Shown here piece after piece: positions 29,039 through 37,547 of a DNA stretch of 64,000 nt. The notes under the pieces were generated by a model. The model did not search any database, was not told where the DNA came from, and saw nothing but the letters and a program-made list of their open reading frames with translations. The translations under genes were made by a program, and so were the position numbers. Source of the stretch: Salinisphaera shabanensis E1L3A (lineage in GTDB: Bacteria; Pseudomonadota; Gammaproteobacteria; Nevskiales; Salinisphaeraceae); assembly GCF_000215955.2 (NCBI RefSeq), contig NZ_AFNV02000018.1:1-64000 (forward strand), in the 5' to 3' direction. Position 1 is the first letter of the stretch; each line of letters starts with the position of its first letter.

Positions 29039-29794
29039 CTACCCGTCCAGGCCTTGTAGTCGCTTGCGTGCCATTTCCGCAACATTGCTATCCGGATACT
29101 GGTCTACAACACGCTTGAGGGTTCCGTACGCGTTATCGGTCTCGCCGCGCTCGTCCTGGATGACACCAATCTTGTATAGCGATCCCGGAACCTTGTCGCT
29201 TGCACGGAAGCGGTTGACGACTGTCTGAAATGCTTCGAGAGACGCATCGTAATTACGCTTAACGTAATTTGCTTCGCCCAGCCAGTACCACGCGTTGTCG
29301 CTGTAGCTGCTTTCCGGGTTCTGTTGAATAAACCCCTTGAAAGCGCCGATCGCGGCGTCGTAATCGCCGGATTTGAGCTTGTCGAACGCTGCCGTATAGG
29401 ATTTCTCGACCTCGGGATCCTGGCTTACCGTACCGTAGTCCGCCTGGGCATCGCCCGCGGCATCGCCGCTGCCCGCACCGGCGCCGCCGTTTTCGAGTGC
29501 GCTCATGCGTTTGTCGAGGTTCTCGTACAGGTCGCGCTGACCCTGCTCGTTCTGGCGCAGCTGATACTTGAGCGTATCAACCTGTCCCTGGAGATCGCGA
29601 ACCTCGGACTGCAGACGTTGAACATCCTGGAATAACGAAAACAGATTCGGTCCACCGTTATTGCTGGCTTGCGCGAGCATGATCGGCTGGTCCTGTGCGG
29701 CGTCCGCCGATGCGGCCAACGCCGGCCGGGAGGTCATCCCGGCCGACGCGGCTACGGCAAACGTCACGAGTGCTATCGGTAGTGCGTGACGCAT
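29039..29794 (-). CDS. cpoB: Tol-Pal system coordinator CpoB (YbgF)
   Basis: A 251-residue periplasmic protein with a signal peptide (about 1-27), an N-terminal coiled coil (about 50-105, a trimerisation domain) and C-terminal TPR repeats from about residue 130 (AFDKLKSGDYDAAIGAFKGF, then YWLGEANY). CpoB links peptidoglycan synthesis by PBP1B with Tol-Pal-driven outer membrane constriction. It is the last gene of the tol-pal block, 11 bases after pal. Confidence 0.93.
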   Translation of the reverse strand: MRHALPIALVTFAVAASAGMTSRPALAASADAAQDQPIMLAQASNNGGPNLFSLFQDVQRLQSEVRDLQGQVDTLKYQLRQNEQGQRDLYENLDKRMSALENGGAGAGSGDAAGDAQADYGTVSQDPEVEKSYTAAFDKLKSGDYDAAIGAFKGFIQQNPESSYSDNAWYWLGEANYVKRNYDASLEAFQTVVNRFRASDKVPGSLYKIGVIQDERGETDNAYGTLKRVVDQYPDSNVAEMARKRLQGLDG

Positions 29795-29804
29795 GATTCG
29801 CTAC

Positions 29805-30386
29805 TTACTTGGTGTAGATGAACTCGACACGACGGTTCTGCGAGTACGCCGACTCGTTCGAGCCGAGCTCGGCCGGGCGTTCCTCACCGAACGACAGCGT
29901 CGACAGCTGTCCAGAATTTGCACCCGAGAGCTGCAGCGCCTGCTGCACGGACTCGGCACGACGCTCGCCCAGAGCGACGTTGTATTCACGCGTGCCGCGT
30001 TCGTCGGTATGACCTTCCAGACGCAGTTTCACGTTGGGGTGCTGGCTCAGATAACGACCGTGGGCCTGAATAGCCTGCGAGAAGCGCGACGGAATGGCGC
30101 TCTGATCGAGATCGAAATAGATGATGCGCGTCGACAGCGGATTGTTCGGGTCCGTGAACATCGCGCGGTCGGCCGGGTCGATGCCTTCAAGTCCGCGTAC
30201 GTCGATATCGCGGCCGGAGTTCATGCCCATGCCCTGGTCGCCTTGACCGCCCATGCCGGCGGCGGGCAGATCGTCCCCATCACGAAGGTTTTTCTTACCG
30301 CCACAAGCGGCCAGCACAAGCATGGCCGCCATAAGCAGTGCGATCAGCGAAAACCGCTGCCCCATTTTCATCGTCATTTTATTCAT
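29805..30386 (-). CDS. pal: Peptidoglycan-associated lipoprotein Pal
   Basis: A 193-residue outer membrane lipoprotein. The lipobox VLAAC gives a lipidated C28. The C-terminal OmpA-like domain (about 85-193) includes GHTDERGTREYN, which binds peptidoglycan, and a linker with Gly, Met and Asp precedes it. Starts at 30386 or at the in-frame ATGs at 30377 and 30371 would all leave a working signal. Its neighbours are tolB upstream and cpoB downstream. Confidence 0.95.
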   Translation of the reverse strand: MNKMTMKMGQRFSLIALLMAAMLVLAACGGKKNLRDGDDLPAAGMGGQGDQGMGMNSGRDIDVRGLEGIDPADRAMFTDPNNPLSTRIIYFDLDQSAIPSRFSQAIQAHGRYLSQHPNVKLRLEGHTDERGTREYNVALGERRAESVQQALQLSGANSGQLSTLSFGEERPAELGSNESAYSQNRRVEFIYTK

Positions 30387-30460
30387 TTTCTAACAAACTC
30401 CTTGTGGACTGGTCGGCTCTGAAGTTTCGAGCCGATTCTTTAACAGATGGAACGATGGCC

Positions 30461-31771
30461 TTAGTAGCCCAGCGGGCCCCACGCCGGTTCACGTACTTCG
30501 CCGCTTTGGGAAAGACGGGAACGGGTCTGGCCGTCGGTGGATACGGTGGCCAATTCGTTGTTGCGGCCCTGGCGGGCATAGATGATGGCTTGGCCGTTCG
30601 GCGCGAAATCCGGGCCATCGTCGAGCGGGCCTTCGCTTACGATACGGATATTATTGTTCTGAAGATCCATAACCGCAATACGGAAACCGTTGCCGCCCTT
30701 CTGAACCATCGTGATCTGGTCGCCGTCCGGCGAATAGCTGGCGCGCTGGTTGCTGTCGCCTTCGAACGTGAGCCGTTGAACCTGGCTGCCATCGCTGCGC
30801 ATCTGATAGACCTGCGGCTTGCCACCACGATCGGAAGTGAAAGCAATACGGCTGCCGTCCGGCGACCAGCTCGCTTCGGTGTCGATCGCGCCATTGTTGG
30901 TTAGCTGTGTGAGCTGATTGGTCGTCAGGTCATAGCTATAGATATCGGGATTGCCACGATAGGACAGGGTCATAGCCAGGCGCCGACCATCGGGCGACCA
31001 GGCCGGCGCACCGTTGATACCTTCGCGAGAAGAGATTTCGCGGATATTACCGGACGCGAGGTCCTGTACGCGCAGGCTGCTGCGTCCACGATTGATATCG
31101 AAGGCGACATACGCGAGCTTCGTACCATCCGGAGACCAGGCCGGCGACATGATCGGGTCACGGGACGAATATACCGTGGCCGGGTTGTTGCCATCGTAAT
31201 CCGACACGATCAGGCGATAGCGTAGCGCGCCGTTTTCCTTCGCCATCGTGATGTAGGCGATACGCGACAGGAAATAGCCTTTTTCGCCGACGAACTTCTC
31301 GTAAATGAGGTTCGCCACGGTGTGGGCTGCGTCGCGCAGTTCGTTACGGCCGGCGTTGATCTGGAAGCTGGCGATCGAACGGCCCTGGTAGACGTCTAGA
31401 AGATCGAAGGTGATTCGATAACCGCCCTGCCCGTTGGCAGCCGCCGAGCCGACCACGAGGTTATCCACCGACGAACTGCGCCAGGTCTGATAGTTGACTT
31501 CGTTCGCATTCGTTGGCTTTTCGGCCATGTTGCGGCGCTCAGTCACGTCGAATAGGCCGGTGGACTCGAGATCGTCGCTGGCGACTTGGGCAACGTCGAC
31601 CGGTAGCGCGGCGCCGCTGTTGCCGAAAGGCGCAATCGCGATCGGGATGGCGCTCTGCGAGCTGTCGGTGATGTCCACTTGTAGCGCGGCCTGGGCAGGC
31701 GTTGCCACAGCCATTGTCATCGCAATCAGCGCGGTCAAGGCCGCGTAGGTTCTAACGAGAGTTTTTTTCAT
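30461..31771 (-). CDS. tolB: Tol-Pal system translocation protein TolB
   Basis: A 436-residue periplasmic protein. The signal peptide ends near AQA (residue 28). The N-terminal alpha/beta domain (about 30-165) is followed by a six-bladed WD40-like propeller with repeated SWSPDG or AWSPDG elements. TolB shuttles between Pal and TolA in outer membrane constriction. Its start overlaps the tolA stop by four bases. Confidence 0.97.
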   Translation of the reverse strand: MKKTLVRTYAALTALIAMTMAVATPAQAALQVDITDSSQSAIPIAIAPFGNSGAALPVDVAQVASDDLESTGLFDVTERRNMAEKPTNANEVNYQTWRSSSVDNLVVGSAAANGQGGYRITFDLLDVYQGRSIASFQINAGRNELRDAAHTVANLIYEKFVGEKGYFLSRIAYITMAKENGALRYRLIVSDYDGNNPATVYSSRDPIMSPAWSPDGTKLAYVAFDINRGRSSLRVQDLASGNIREISSREGINGAPAWSPDGRRLAMTLSYRGNPDIYSYDLTTNQLTQLTNNGAIDTEASWSPDGSRIAFTSDRGGKPQVYQMRSDGSQVQRLTFEGDSNQRASYSPDGDQITMVQKGGNGFRIAVMDLQNNNIRIVSEGPLDDGPDFAPNGQAIIYARQGRNNELATVSTDGQTRSRLSQSGEVREPAWGPLGY

Positions 31772-32871
31772 TGATCCGGCTCGAAATTGAACTCGATTTC
31801 AGAAGAGAAGACGCTGTCGGAGGGCGCACGCGGCAGCGGGTCGGACTTGCGAATCGCCTGTTCGACCGAGCGGTCGACCGCAGCGCTGCCACAAGACCCG
31901 AGTAGGCGGAAACCGGTGATCTGGCCGCCGGGCAACTGCTTTACCCGTACTTTACAGGAAATATTGCGCGCGCCCGGGGGGCGCAACCAGTTTGCCTCCA
32001 CGCGGTCCTTGATCGCTTGAATATACGCGCCCAGCGCCTGCGAATTCGCGGCGTTCCGACGACCGGCGGCTTCCTGTTGCATGGCTTCGCGCATCGATGC
32101 CTCCCGCGCTGCCTGTTCGGCCGCCGCACGGCGCTGAGCCTCTGCCCGCGCCTTGCGCGCCGCTTCTTCCCGCGCCTGTTTCGCGGCTTCGGCTTTGCGT
32201 TGCTCGGCTTCGCGCTGTGCTTGAGCCTTCGCCTCGCGGGCCGCTTCGGCCTTTGCCTGTTTTTCCGCCTCGGCTTTCTTGCGGGCGGCTTCCGCTTCGG
32301 CCTTGCGTTGTGCTTCAGCTCTGGCTTGTGCTGCCGCTTCGGCTTGCGCTTTCTTCTCAGCCTCCGCCTTGGCTTTGGCTTTACGCGCTGCTTCGGCCTT
32401 GGCTTTTTCAGCCGCCTCTGCCTCGGCTTTTCGTTTGGCCTCGGCTTCAGCCTTGGCCTTGCGTTGTGCCTCGGCTTTTTCACGCGCGGCTTCGGCGGCG
32501 GCTTCTTTCGCCTCACGTGCCGCTTCGGCCTTTTCATCCGCGGCTTTCTGAGCAGCCGCCTCCTTTGCGGCCTGTGCTTTTTCGGCGGCTGCTTTCTCGG
32601 CCGCCGCTTTCTGCGCAGCCTTGTCCTCTTCCGGCTCTGGCTCGGCGGGCTCGGATTCAGGCGCTGCCGCCGGTGATACCGGGTCCGGCATATCAGTACT
32701 GACCGAATCGGGGTTCACAACGGAGGCGTTAACAATCTTCTGGCCGTGATTACCCCGCGACGCTGCGTCGGTGACGAAATTCACGCCCACGATCAGCGCT
32801 AACGCAATCAGTACGTGCAGGCCGATCGCGAGGAAGACCGAACGCCAGTTCTCCGCGAATTTTTCCCACAT
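31768..32871 (-). CDS. tolA: TolA cell envelope integrity protein
   Basis: A 367-residue inner membrane protein with one N-terminal transmembrane helix (about 10-32), a very long Ala/Lys/Glu-rich helical region (about 75-270) that spans the periplasm, and a C-terminal globular domain (from about 275; AYIQAIKDRVEANWLRPPG) with two cysteines. It transmits the proton motive force from TolQR to TolB-Pal. The start is two bases after the tolR stop. The low-complexity repeat region is highly biased in base composition, but this is normal for tolA. Confidence 0.95.
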   Translation of the reverse strand: MWEKFAENWRSVFLAIGLHVLIALALIVGVNFVTDAASRGNHGQKIVNASVVNPDSVSTDMPDPVSPAAAPESEPAEPEPEEDKAAQKAAAEKAAAEKAQAAKEAAAQKAADEKAEAAREAKEAAAEAAREKAEAQRKAKAEAEAKRKAEAEAAEKAKAEAARKAKAKAEAEKKAQAEAAAQARAEAQRKAEAEAARKKAEAEKQAKAEAAREAKAQAQREAEQRKAEAAKQAREEAARKARAEAQRRAAAEQAAREASMREAMQQEAAGRRNAANSQALGAYIQAIKDRVEANWLRPPGARNISCKVRVKQLPGGQITGFRLLGSCGSAAVDRSVEQAIRKSDPLPRAPSDSVFSSEIEFNFEPDQ

Positions 32872-32873
32872 CG

Positions 32874-33311
32874 TCAGCGGTCGTCCTCACTGTCGTCGAT
32901 GTTATCGGTCAACAAACCCACCTGTTCGGCGCCGGCACGTTGAAGCATGACCATACCGCGCACGACATTGGCGTAGCTACCGGAGCCGTCGCCCTTAACC
33001 GCAACCGGCGCATCCGGGCGCTCACGAATCACACGCGAGGCGATATCGGTGACCTCGTCGCCGGCCAACGGCTGATCGGGGTTCGCGCCCACGTTGAGAT
33101 AAAGCTCGCCATCACGCGTGACCGACAACACGATGGGGTCGTTATCTTCGGTATCCAGCACTTGCGCGGACGCGTCGGGCAGATCGACGTCGACGCCGGT
33201 TGTCAGCAGCGGCGCGGTCACCATGAAGATAATCAGCAGCACGAGCATGACGTCGATATACGGTACGACGTTGATCTCGCTGGCCAGCCGACGTTTTCCT
33301 CGAATAGACAT
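32874..33311 (-). CDS. tolR: TolR proton channel and periplasmic subunit
   Basis: A 145-residue ExbD/TolR protein. The single transmembrane helix (about 15-36, starting NVVPYIDVMLVLLIIF) carries the essential aspartate D20, which conducts protons with TolQ. The periplasmic domain follows. It sits between tolQ and tolA. Confidence 0.96.
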   Translation of the reverse strand: MSIRGKRRLASEINVVPYIDVMLVLLIIFMVTAPLLTTGVDVDLPDASAQVLDTEDNDPIVLSVTRDGELYLNVGANPDQPLAGDEVTDIASRVIRERPDAPVAVKGDGSGSYANVVRGMVMLQRAGAEQVGLLTDNIDDSEDDR

Positions 33312-33340
33312 ATTCAGTTATTCCGAAAACAGGCGACAGC

Positions 33341-34096
33341 TTAAAGTTCTGGCGGGGTGCGCGTCGGCTCGGGCGCCGGACGTGGCTTTTCAGGTGCTGC
33401 GCGCTGGGTCGGTGTGGCCGAATTCATGCCGCGCTCGACGATGCCGGACATCTCTTCCATGAACGTCTGGAAGCGATTTTCGATGAAATCGACCTTATTG
33501 CTGAAGAAGTTGTAGGCCACGACCGCGGGGATTGCCGCGAACAGACCCATGGCTGTTGCAATGAGCGCTTCGGCAATACCCGGTGCGACCATCGACAGGC
33601 TGGCCTGCTTGACGTTACCCAGGGCGATAAACGCACTCATGATGCCCCAAACGGTGCCGAACAACCCCACGTAGGGGCTGATCGAACCTACCGTGGCCAG
33701 CATGGCCAGACCGCGTTCGAGACGCTCCAGCTCACGCGAAAGCGCCACGCGCATGGCCCGCTGTACCGACGGCACGATCTCCTGCGGCGTGGCATGGCCG
33801 GCGTTGCGTTGCCGGCGCAGTTCGTCATAGCCATTCTTGAACAGCGACGGCATGCCGCGACTGGTATCGGCCTGAGCCTGGGTCTCGGCGTAGATGTCCT
33901 TGAGGTTCCCGCCTGACCAAAAGCGGTCTTCAAACCACTCCATGTCGTTCTGAGTCTGGCTGAGCAGACGTCGTTTGCTGAAGATGACGATCCAGGAGGC
34001 AACGGATGCCAACAACAACGCCAACATGACGAGTTTGACGAGCAGGCTTGCCTGCATGACCAGTCCCCACAGGGACATGTCCGTCGCAACGTTCAT
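33341..34096 (-). CDS. tolQ: TolQ proton channel subunit
   Basis: A 251-residue MotA/TolQ/ExbB protein with three transmembrane helices (about 13-35, 140-160 and 170-195). The ATG at 34096, preceded by AAGGAGATG, fits the family start [19 protein letters not shown]; a longer frame upstream runs into ybgC. The start overlaps the ybgC stop (ATGA). The C-terminal tail after residue 225 is Pro-rich and longer than usual. Confidence 0.96.
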   Translation of the reverse strand: MNVATDMSLWGLVMQASLLVKLVMLALLLASVASWIVIFSKRRLLSQTQNDMEWFEDRFWSGGNLKDIYAETQAQADTSRGMPSLFKNGYDELRRQRNAGHATPQEIVPSVQRAMRVALSRELERLERGLAMLATVGSISPYVGLFGTVWGIMSAFIALGNVKQASLSMVAPGIAEALIATAMGLFAAIPAVVAYNFFSNKVDFIENRFQTFMEEMSGIVERGMNSATPTQRAAPEKPRPAPEPTRTPPEL

Positions 34097-34509
34097 TGCA
34101 TCTCCTTTTGCAAAAATTCCGGCACTGCGCAGGGCCGGAAATCGTGGATTCTGACACACGCCACAGTGAATCGTGCCTGAATAAGCAGACTATTTTTACA
34201 ATGAATGGTCTGCTCGAAAATGATGCGTGCACGACGCCGTTCCGCTACGCGGGTTACGACCTCGATCTCGTCGTCCAGTCGGGCCGGTGCCTTGAACTGC
34301 AGATTGGCATCCGCCAGCGTGAACACGATACCGAACTGCTCTGCGAGGGCGGTATGACTGTGCCCGTGAGCCTCGAGCCAACAGGTGCGCGCGCGTTCCA
34401 GATACTTCAGATAGTTGGCGTGATAAACGACGCCGCTGGCATCCGTGTCTTCGTAGAACACACGCACGCGATAGGTCGTCTCTTCTTGAGTGGTGCCCGT
34501 TTCAGACAT
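34093..34509 (-). CDS. ybgC: Tol-Pal-associated acyl-CoA thioesterase YbgC
   Basis: A 138-residue hotdog thioesterase of the 4-hydroxybenzoyl-CoA thioesterase type. [21 protein letters not shown] contains the catalytic aspartate in the standard D-x3-VYH arrangement. It heads the Tol-Pal genes in many proteobacteria and is linked to phospholipid metabolism. It overlaps ruvB upstream by 8 bases and tolQ downstream by 4, so ruv and tol genes are probably co-transcribed. Confidence 0.95.
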   Translation of the reverse strand: MSETGTTQEETTYRVRVFYEDTDASGVVYHANYLKYLERARTCWLEAHGHSHTALAEQFGIVFTLADANLQFKAPARLDDEIEVVTRVAERRRARIIFEQTIHCKNSLLIQARFTVACVRIHDFRPCAVPEFLQKEMQ

Positions 34510-35557
34510 CGGTTGGCGGATCGGTGAACAGGTCTGCGGCAGCTGGCGCGCGTGGGGCCGGCTGCGGCAGACCGAAATGGCGATAACTGGCCTGGGTCGC
34601 CAGACGACCGCGCGGCGTGCGCATCATGAAACCTTGTTGAATGAGATAGGGTTCGATGACGTCCTCGATGGTCTCGCGTGCTTCGCCGATCGCAGCAGCC
34701 AGGCTTTCCACGCCTACCGGCCCACCGTCGAATTTTTCGATAAGAGCGCCGAGCAGCTTGCGATCCATAATATCGAAGCCGTTATCGTCGACTTTGAGCA
34801 TGTCCATCGCCTGACGCGCGACCGCGTGGCTGATGCGCCCGTCCGCGCGCACTTCGGCGTAGTCGCGTACCCGACGCAGCAGTCGGTTGGCCACGCGGGG
34901 GGTACCGCGTGCACGCCGTGCGATTTCCGCTGCCCCGGAATCGTCGATCGATACTTCGAGGATTGCCGCTGAACGCTCGACGATACTGGCGAGGTCCGTG
35001 TGCGAGTAGAACTCCAATCGTTGCGCGATGCCGAAGCGGTCGCGCAGTGGTGATGTCAGCGCGCCGGCACGCGTGGTCGCGCCCACCAACGTAAACGGCG
35101 GCAGATCAAGTTTGATCGAGCGTGCGGCCGGGCCTTCGCCGATCACGATATCGATCTGATAATCCTCGAGCGCCGGATAAAGCACTTCTTCGACGACCGG
35201 CGACAGCCGATGAATTTCATCGATGAACAGCACGTCGTTGGGCTCGAGATTGGTCAACAGCGCGGCCAGATCGCCCGGCCTTTCCAGCACCGGACCGGAG
35301 GTCTGGCGAAATCCGACCTGCATTTCGTTGGCGATCACGTGGGCGAGCGTGGTCTTGCCCAGCCCGGGCGGGCCGAAGATCAGGACATGATCGAGCGCTT
35401 CGCCGCGGGCGCGGGCTGCGCTGACGAAAATCTCCATCTGCTCACGCACGCTGGCCTGACCGATATATTCGGCCAATCCGCGTGGGCGCAGCGCGCGGTC
35501 GAAGCGCACCTCGTCGCCCTGGGCGCTCGCACCGATCAGGCGTTCGGGCTCTTCCAT
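34502..35557 (-). CDS. ruvB: Holliday junction branch migration helicase RuvB
   Basis: A 351-residue AAA+ motor. Walker A is [10 protein letters not shown] (residues 62-71, K68), Walker B is LFIDEIHRL, and sensor motifs and the C-terminal winged helix (from about 265) follow. With RuvA it drives branch migration of Holliday junctions. The C-terminal tail is Pro/Ala-rich and slightly longer than in E. coli. One base separates it from the ruvA stop. Confidence 0.98.
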   Translation of the reverse strand: MEEPERLIGASAQGDEVRFDRALRPRGLAEYIGQASVREQMEIFVSAARARGEALDHVLIFGPPGLGKTTLAHVIANEMQVGFRQTSGPVLERPGDLAALLTNLEPNDVLFIDEIHRLSPVVEEVLYPALEDYQIDIVIGEGPAARSIKLDLPPFTLVGATTRAGALTSPLRDRFGIAQRLEFYSHTDLASIVERSAAILEVSIDDSGAAEIARRARGTPRVANRLLRRVRDYAEVRADGRISHAVARQAMDMLKVDDNGFDIMDRKLLGALIEKFDGGPVGVESLAAAIGEARETIEDVIEPYLIQQGFMMRTPRGRLATQASYRHFGLPQPAPRAPAAADLFTDPPTDV

Positions 35558-35558
35558 A

Positions 35559-36182
35559 TCAGCGCACTGCCCGGCGCAGCGCTTCTCGAATGAGCGCTTC
35601 GCTATCCAGGCCTTCGGCGTCGATGCCCTTGAGCAGTCGATCCGATTCCGCGGGTTTGTAGCCGAGCGAGGTCAACGCCTGACGTGCCACCGCCTGTGCA
35701 TCATTGGCTGGTGCGTTATTTTCAGATGCCGGCGCCAGCGCCGGTGCAAGCGCGCTGCCCGAGAGTTTGTCGCGCATTTCCACCAGCAGTCGGGCTGCGG
35801 TCTTCTTGCCGACGCCGGGCAGGCCGGTGAGCCGTGCCGCATCGTCGGCTTCGATCGTAGCCACGAAATCGGCGACGCTCATGCCCGACAGTATGGTCAG
35901 TGCCAGCTTCGCACCGACGCCAGACACCTTGATCAGCTCGCGAAACAGGCTGCGCTCTTCGGCGGTGGCAAAGCCGTATAGCAGCATCGCATCTTCGCGC
36001 ACTACCATCTGGGTCAGCAGTGTTACTTCGCCATGACTTGCGTTGTCGCCGGGCCGCCGGCCTTCGCCGAGCGCGAAAAATGTCGATAGCGGCGCTTCGA
36101 CCTCGTAACCGACACCGCCCACGTCGATAACCAGACGGGGCGGCTGCTTTTCGATGATGCGTCCGCGTAGTTGTCCAATCAT
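35559..36182 (-). CDS. ruvA: Holliday junction DNA helicase subunit RuvA
   Basis: A 207-residue RuvA with an N-terminal OB fold ([15 protein letters not shown]), central helix-hairpin-helix motifs ([15 protein letters not shown] and [13 protein letters not shown]) and a C-terminal RuvB-binding domain (about 160-207), joined by an Ala/Pro/Asn linker. It overlaps the ruvC stop by four bases. Confidence 0.97.
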   Translation of the reverse strand: MIGQLRGRIIEKQPPRLVIDVGGVGYEVEAPLSTFFALGEGRRPGDNASHGEVTLLTQMVVREDAMLLYGFATAEERSLFRELIKVSGVGAKLALTILSGMSVADFVATIEADDAARLTGLPGVGKKTAARLLVEMRDKLSGSALAPALAPASENNAPANDAQAVARQALTSLGYKPAESDRLLKGIDAEGLDSEALIREALRRAVR

Positions 36183-36691
36183 GCTCGGCGGCCCGTTGTG
36201 CTGGCAGCGATCTTCATGCGAGCTGCACTGCGGCTATGGTGGATATGGCATACCGCAACGCCGGCCGCATCTGCGGCATCGGCTTGCAGCGGCGTCGTTA
36301 CGCCCAGCAACATGCGAACCATATGCTGGATCTGGGTCTTGTCTGCATGACCGCGACCCACGATCGCCTGTTTGATCTGAGTCGGCGTATATTCGGATAC
36401 GGGCAGGCCTTTGGCCGCGCCGGCACAGATCGCCGCTCCCCGAGCTTGTCCGAGTTTGAGAGCGCTCGACGCATTGCGGGAAACGAACACGTCTTCGATG
36501 GCCATTTCATCCGGCCGATATTGCTCGATGATTTCGCTCAAGCGTTCGAAGATCAGGCCGAGGCGCACCGCAAACGCGGCGCGCGGCAAACGGATACAGT
36601 CGATGATGATCGAGCGCGGCAGCGCGCCTGCCTCGACCACGGCAAAGCCTGTCACCGTGGAGCCCGGATCGATACCCAGAATACGTGCCAT
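36179..36691 (-). CDS. ruvC: Holliday junction resolvase RuvC
   Basis: A 170-residue resolvase. The ATG at 36691 gives MARILGIDPGS with catalytic D8; E in MAIEDVFV and the aspartates of DAADAAGVAVCH complete the acidic active site. A longer in-frame start lies inside yebC and is rejected. The gene is seven bases from the yebC stop and overlaps ruvA. Confidence 0.97.
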   Translation of the reverse strand: MARILGIDPGSTVTGFAVVEAGALPRSIIIDCIRLPRAAFAVRLGLIFERLSEIIEQYRPDEMAIEDVFVSRNASSALKLGQARGAAICAGAAKGLPVSEYTPTQIKQAIVGRGHADKTQIQHMVRMLLGVTTPLQADAADAAGVAVCHIHHSRSAARMKIAASTTGRRA

Positions 36692-36698
36692 GCCGCCG

Positions 36699-37448
36699 TC
36701 AGGCCGGCGCGCCGGACAGGGTTTCTTCGTCGAGCTCGACGTTGCTATAGACGTTCTGTACGTCATCGAGATCTTCGAGCGCATCGAGCAGCTTGAGGCA
36801 GCTTTGGGCGTCTTCGCCCTGCAGTTCGACCGTGGTGGCAGGACGCATGGTGACATCGCCCGCATCCGGCGCAAACCCGGCTGCTTCGACCGCCGCCTTC
36901 ACCGTGTTGTAGTCGTCCGGCGCGGTCAGTACATCGAAGGAACCGTCTTCGTACTCGACGAGATCCTCCGCGCCCGCATCGAGCGCCGGGGCAAGCACGT
37001 CTTCGTCGTCGTTATCCGGGCCGTAGGTCAATACGCCCTTGCGATCGAACAGATAAGCTACCGAGCCATCGGCGCCCAAATTGCCGCCATTGCGATTGAA
37101 CGTATAGCGCACCTCGGAGACCGTACGGTTCTTGTTGTCGGTCATGCAGTCGACCATGATCGCCACGCCGTTGGGGCCGTAGCCCTCGTAACGAATTTCT
37201 TCGTAGTTGTCAGCCTGACCGTCGCCCGTGCCGCGTTTGACGGCCCGTTCGATATTGTCCTTGGGCATGTTGGCAGCCAACGCCTTGTCCCAGGCCAGCC
37301 GCAGTCGCGGATTATCGTTCGGATCGCCGCCACCCATACGGGCTGCGACCGTGATTTCACGAATGATCTTGGTAAAGACCTTACCGCGCTTTTTGTCCTG
37401 GGCGTTCTTGCGGTGCTGAATATTCGCCCATTTACTATGGCCTGCCAT
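36699..37448 (-). CDS. yebC: YebC/PmpR family regulator
   Basis: A 249-residue protein with the family start MAGHSKWANIQHRKNAQDKK and three-domain layout. YebC-type proteins are DNA-binding regulators, and some members help ribosomes through proline-rich stretches. The ATG at 37448 is used; a 32-residue upstream extension lacks conservation. It lies directly upstream of ruvC, the common arrangement. Confidence 0.95.
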   Translation of the reverse strand: MAGHSKWANIQHRKNAQDKKRGKVFTKIIREITVAARMGGGDPNDNPRLRLAWDKALAANMPKDNIERAVKRGTGDGQADNYEEIRYEGYGPNGVAIMVDCMTDNKNRTVSEVRYTFNRNGGNLGADGSVAYLFDRKGVLTYGPDNDDEDVLAPALDAGAEDLVEYEDGSFDVLTAPDDYNTVKAAVEAAGFAPDAGDVTMRPATTVELQGEDAQSCLKLLDALEDLDDVQNVYSNVELDEETLSGAPA

Positions 37449-37547
37449 AAAGCCTCTTCGTTGCGCTGCAAACCGTTCGGGGATTCTACCAGCCGCAGAA
37501 CGCAGCCGGCGTGTTACTACACGGCGCGCTTTCGCACGCCGCACTGA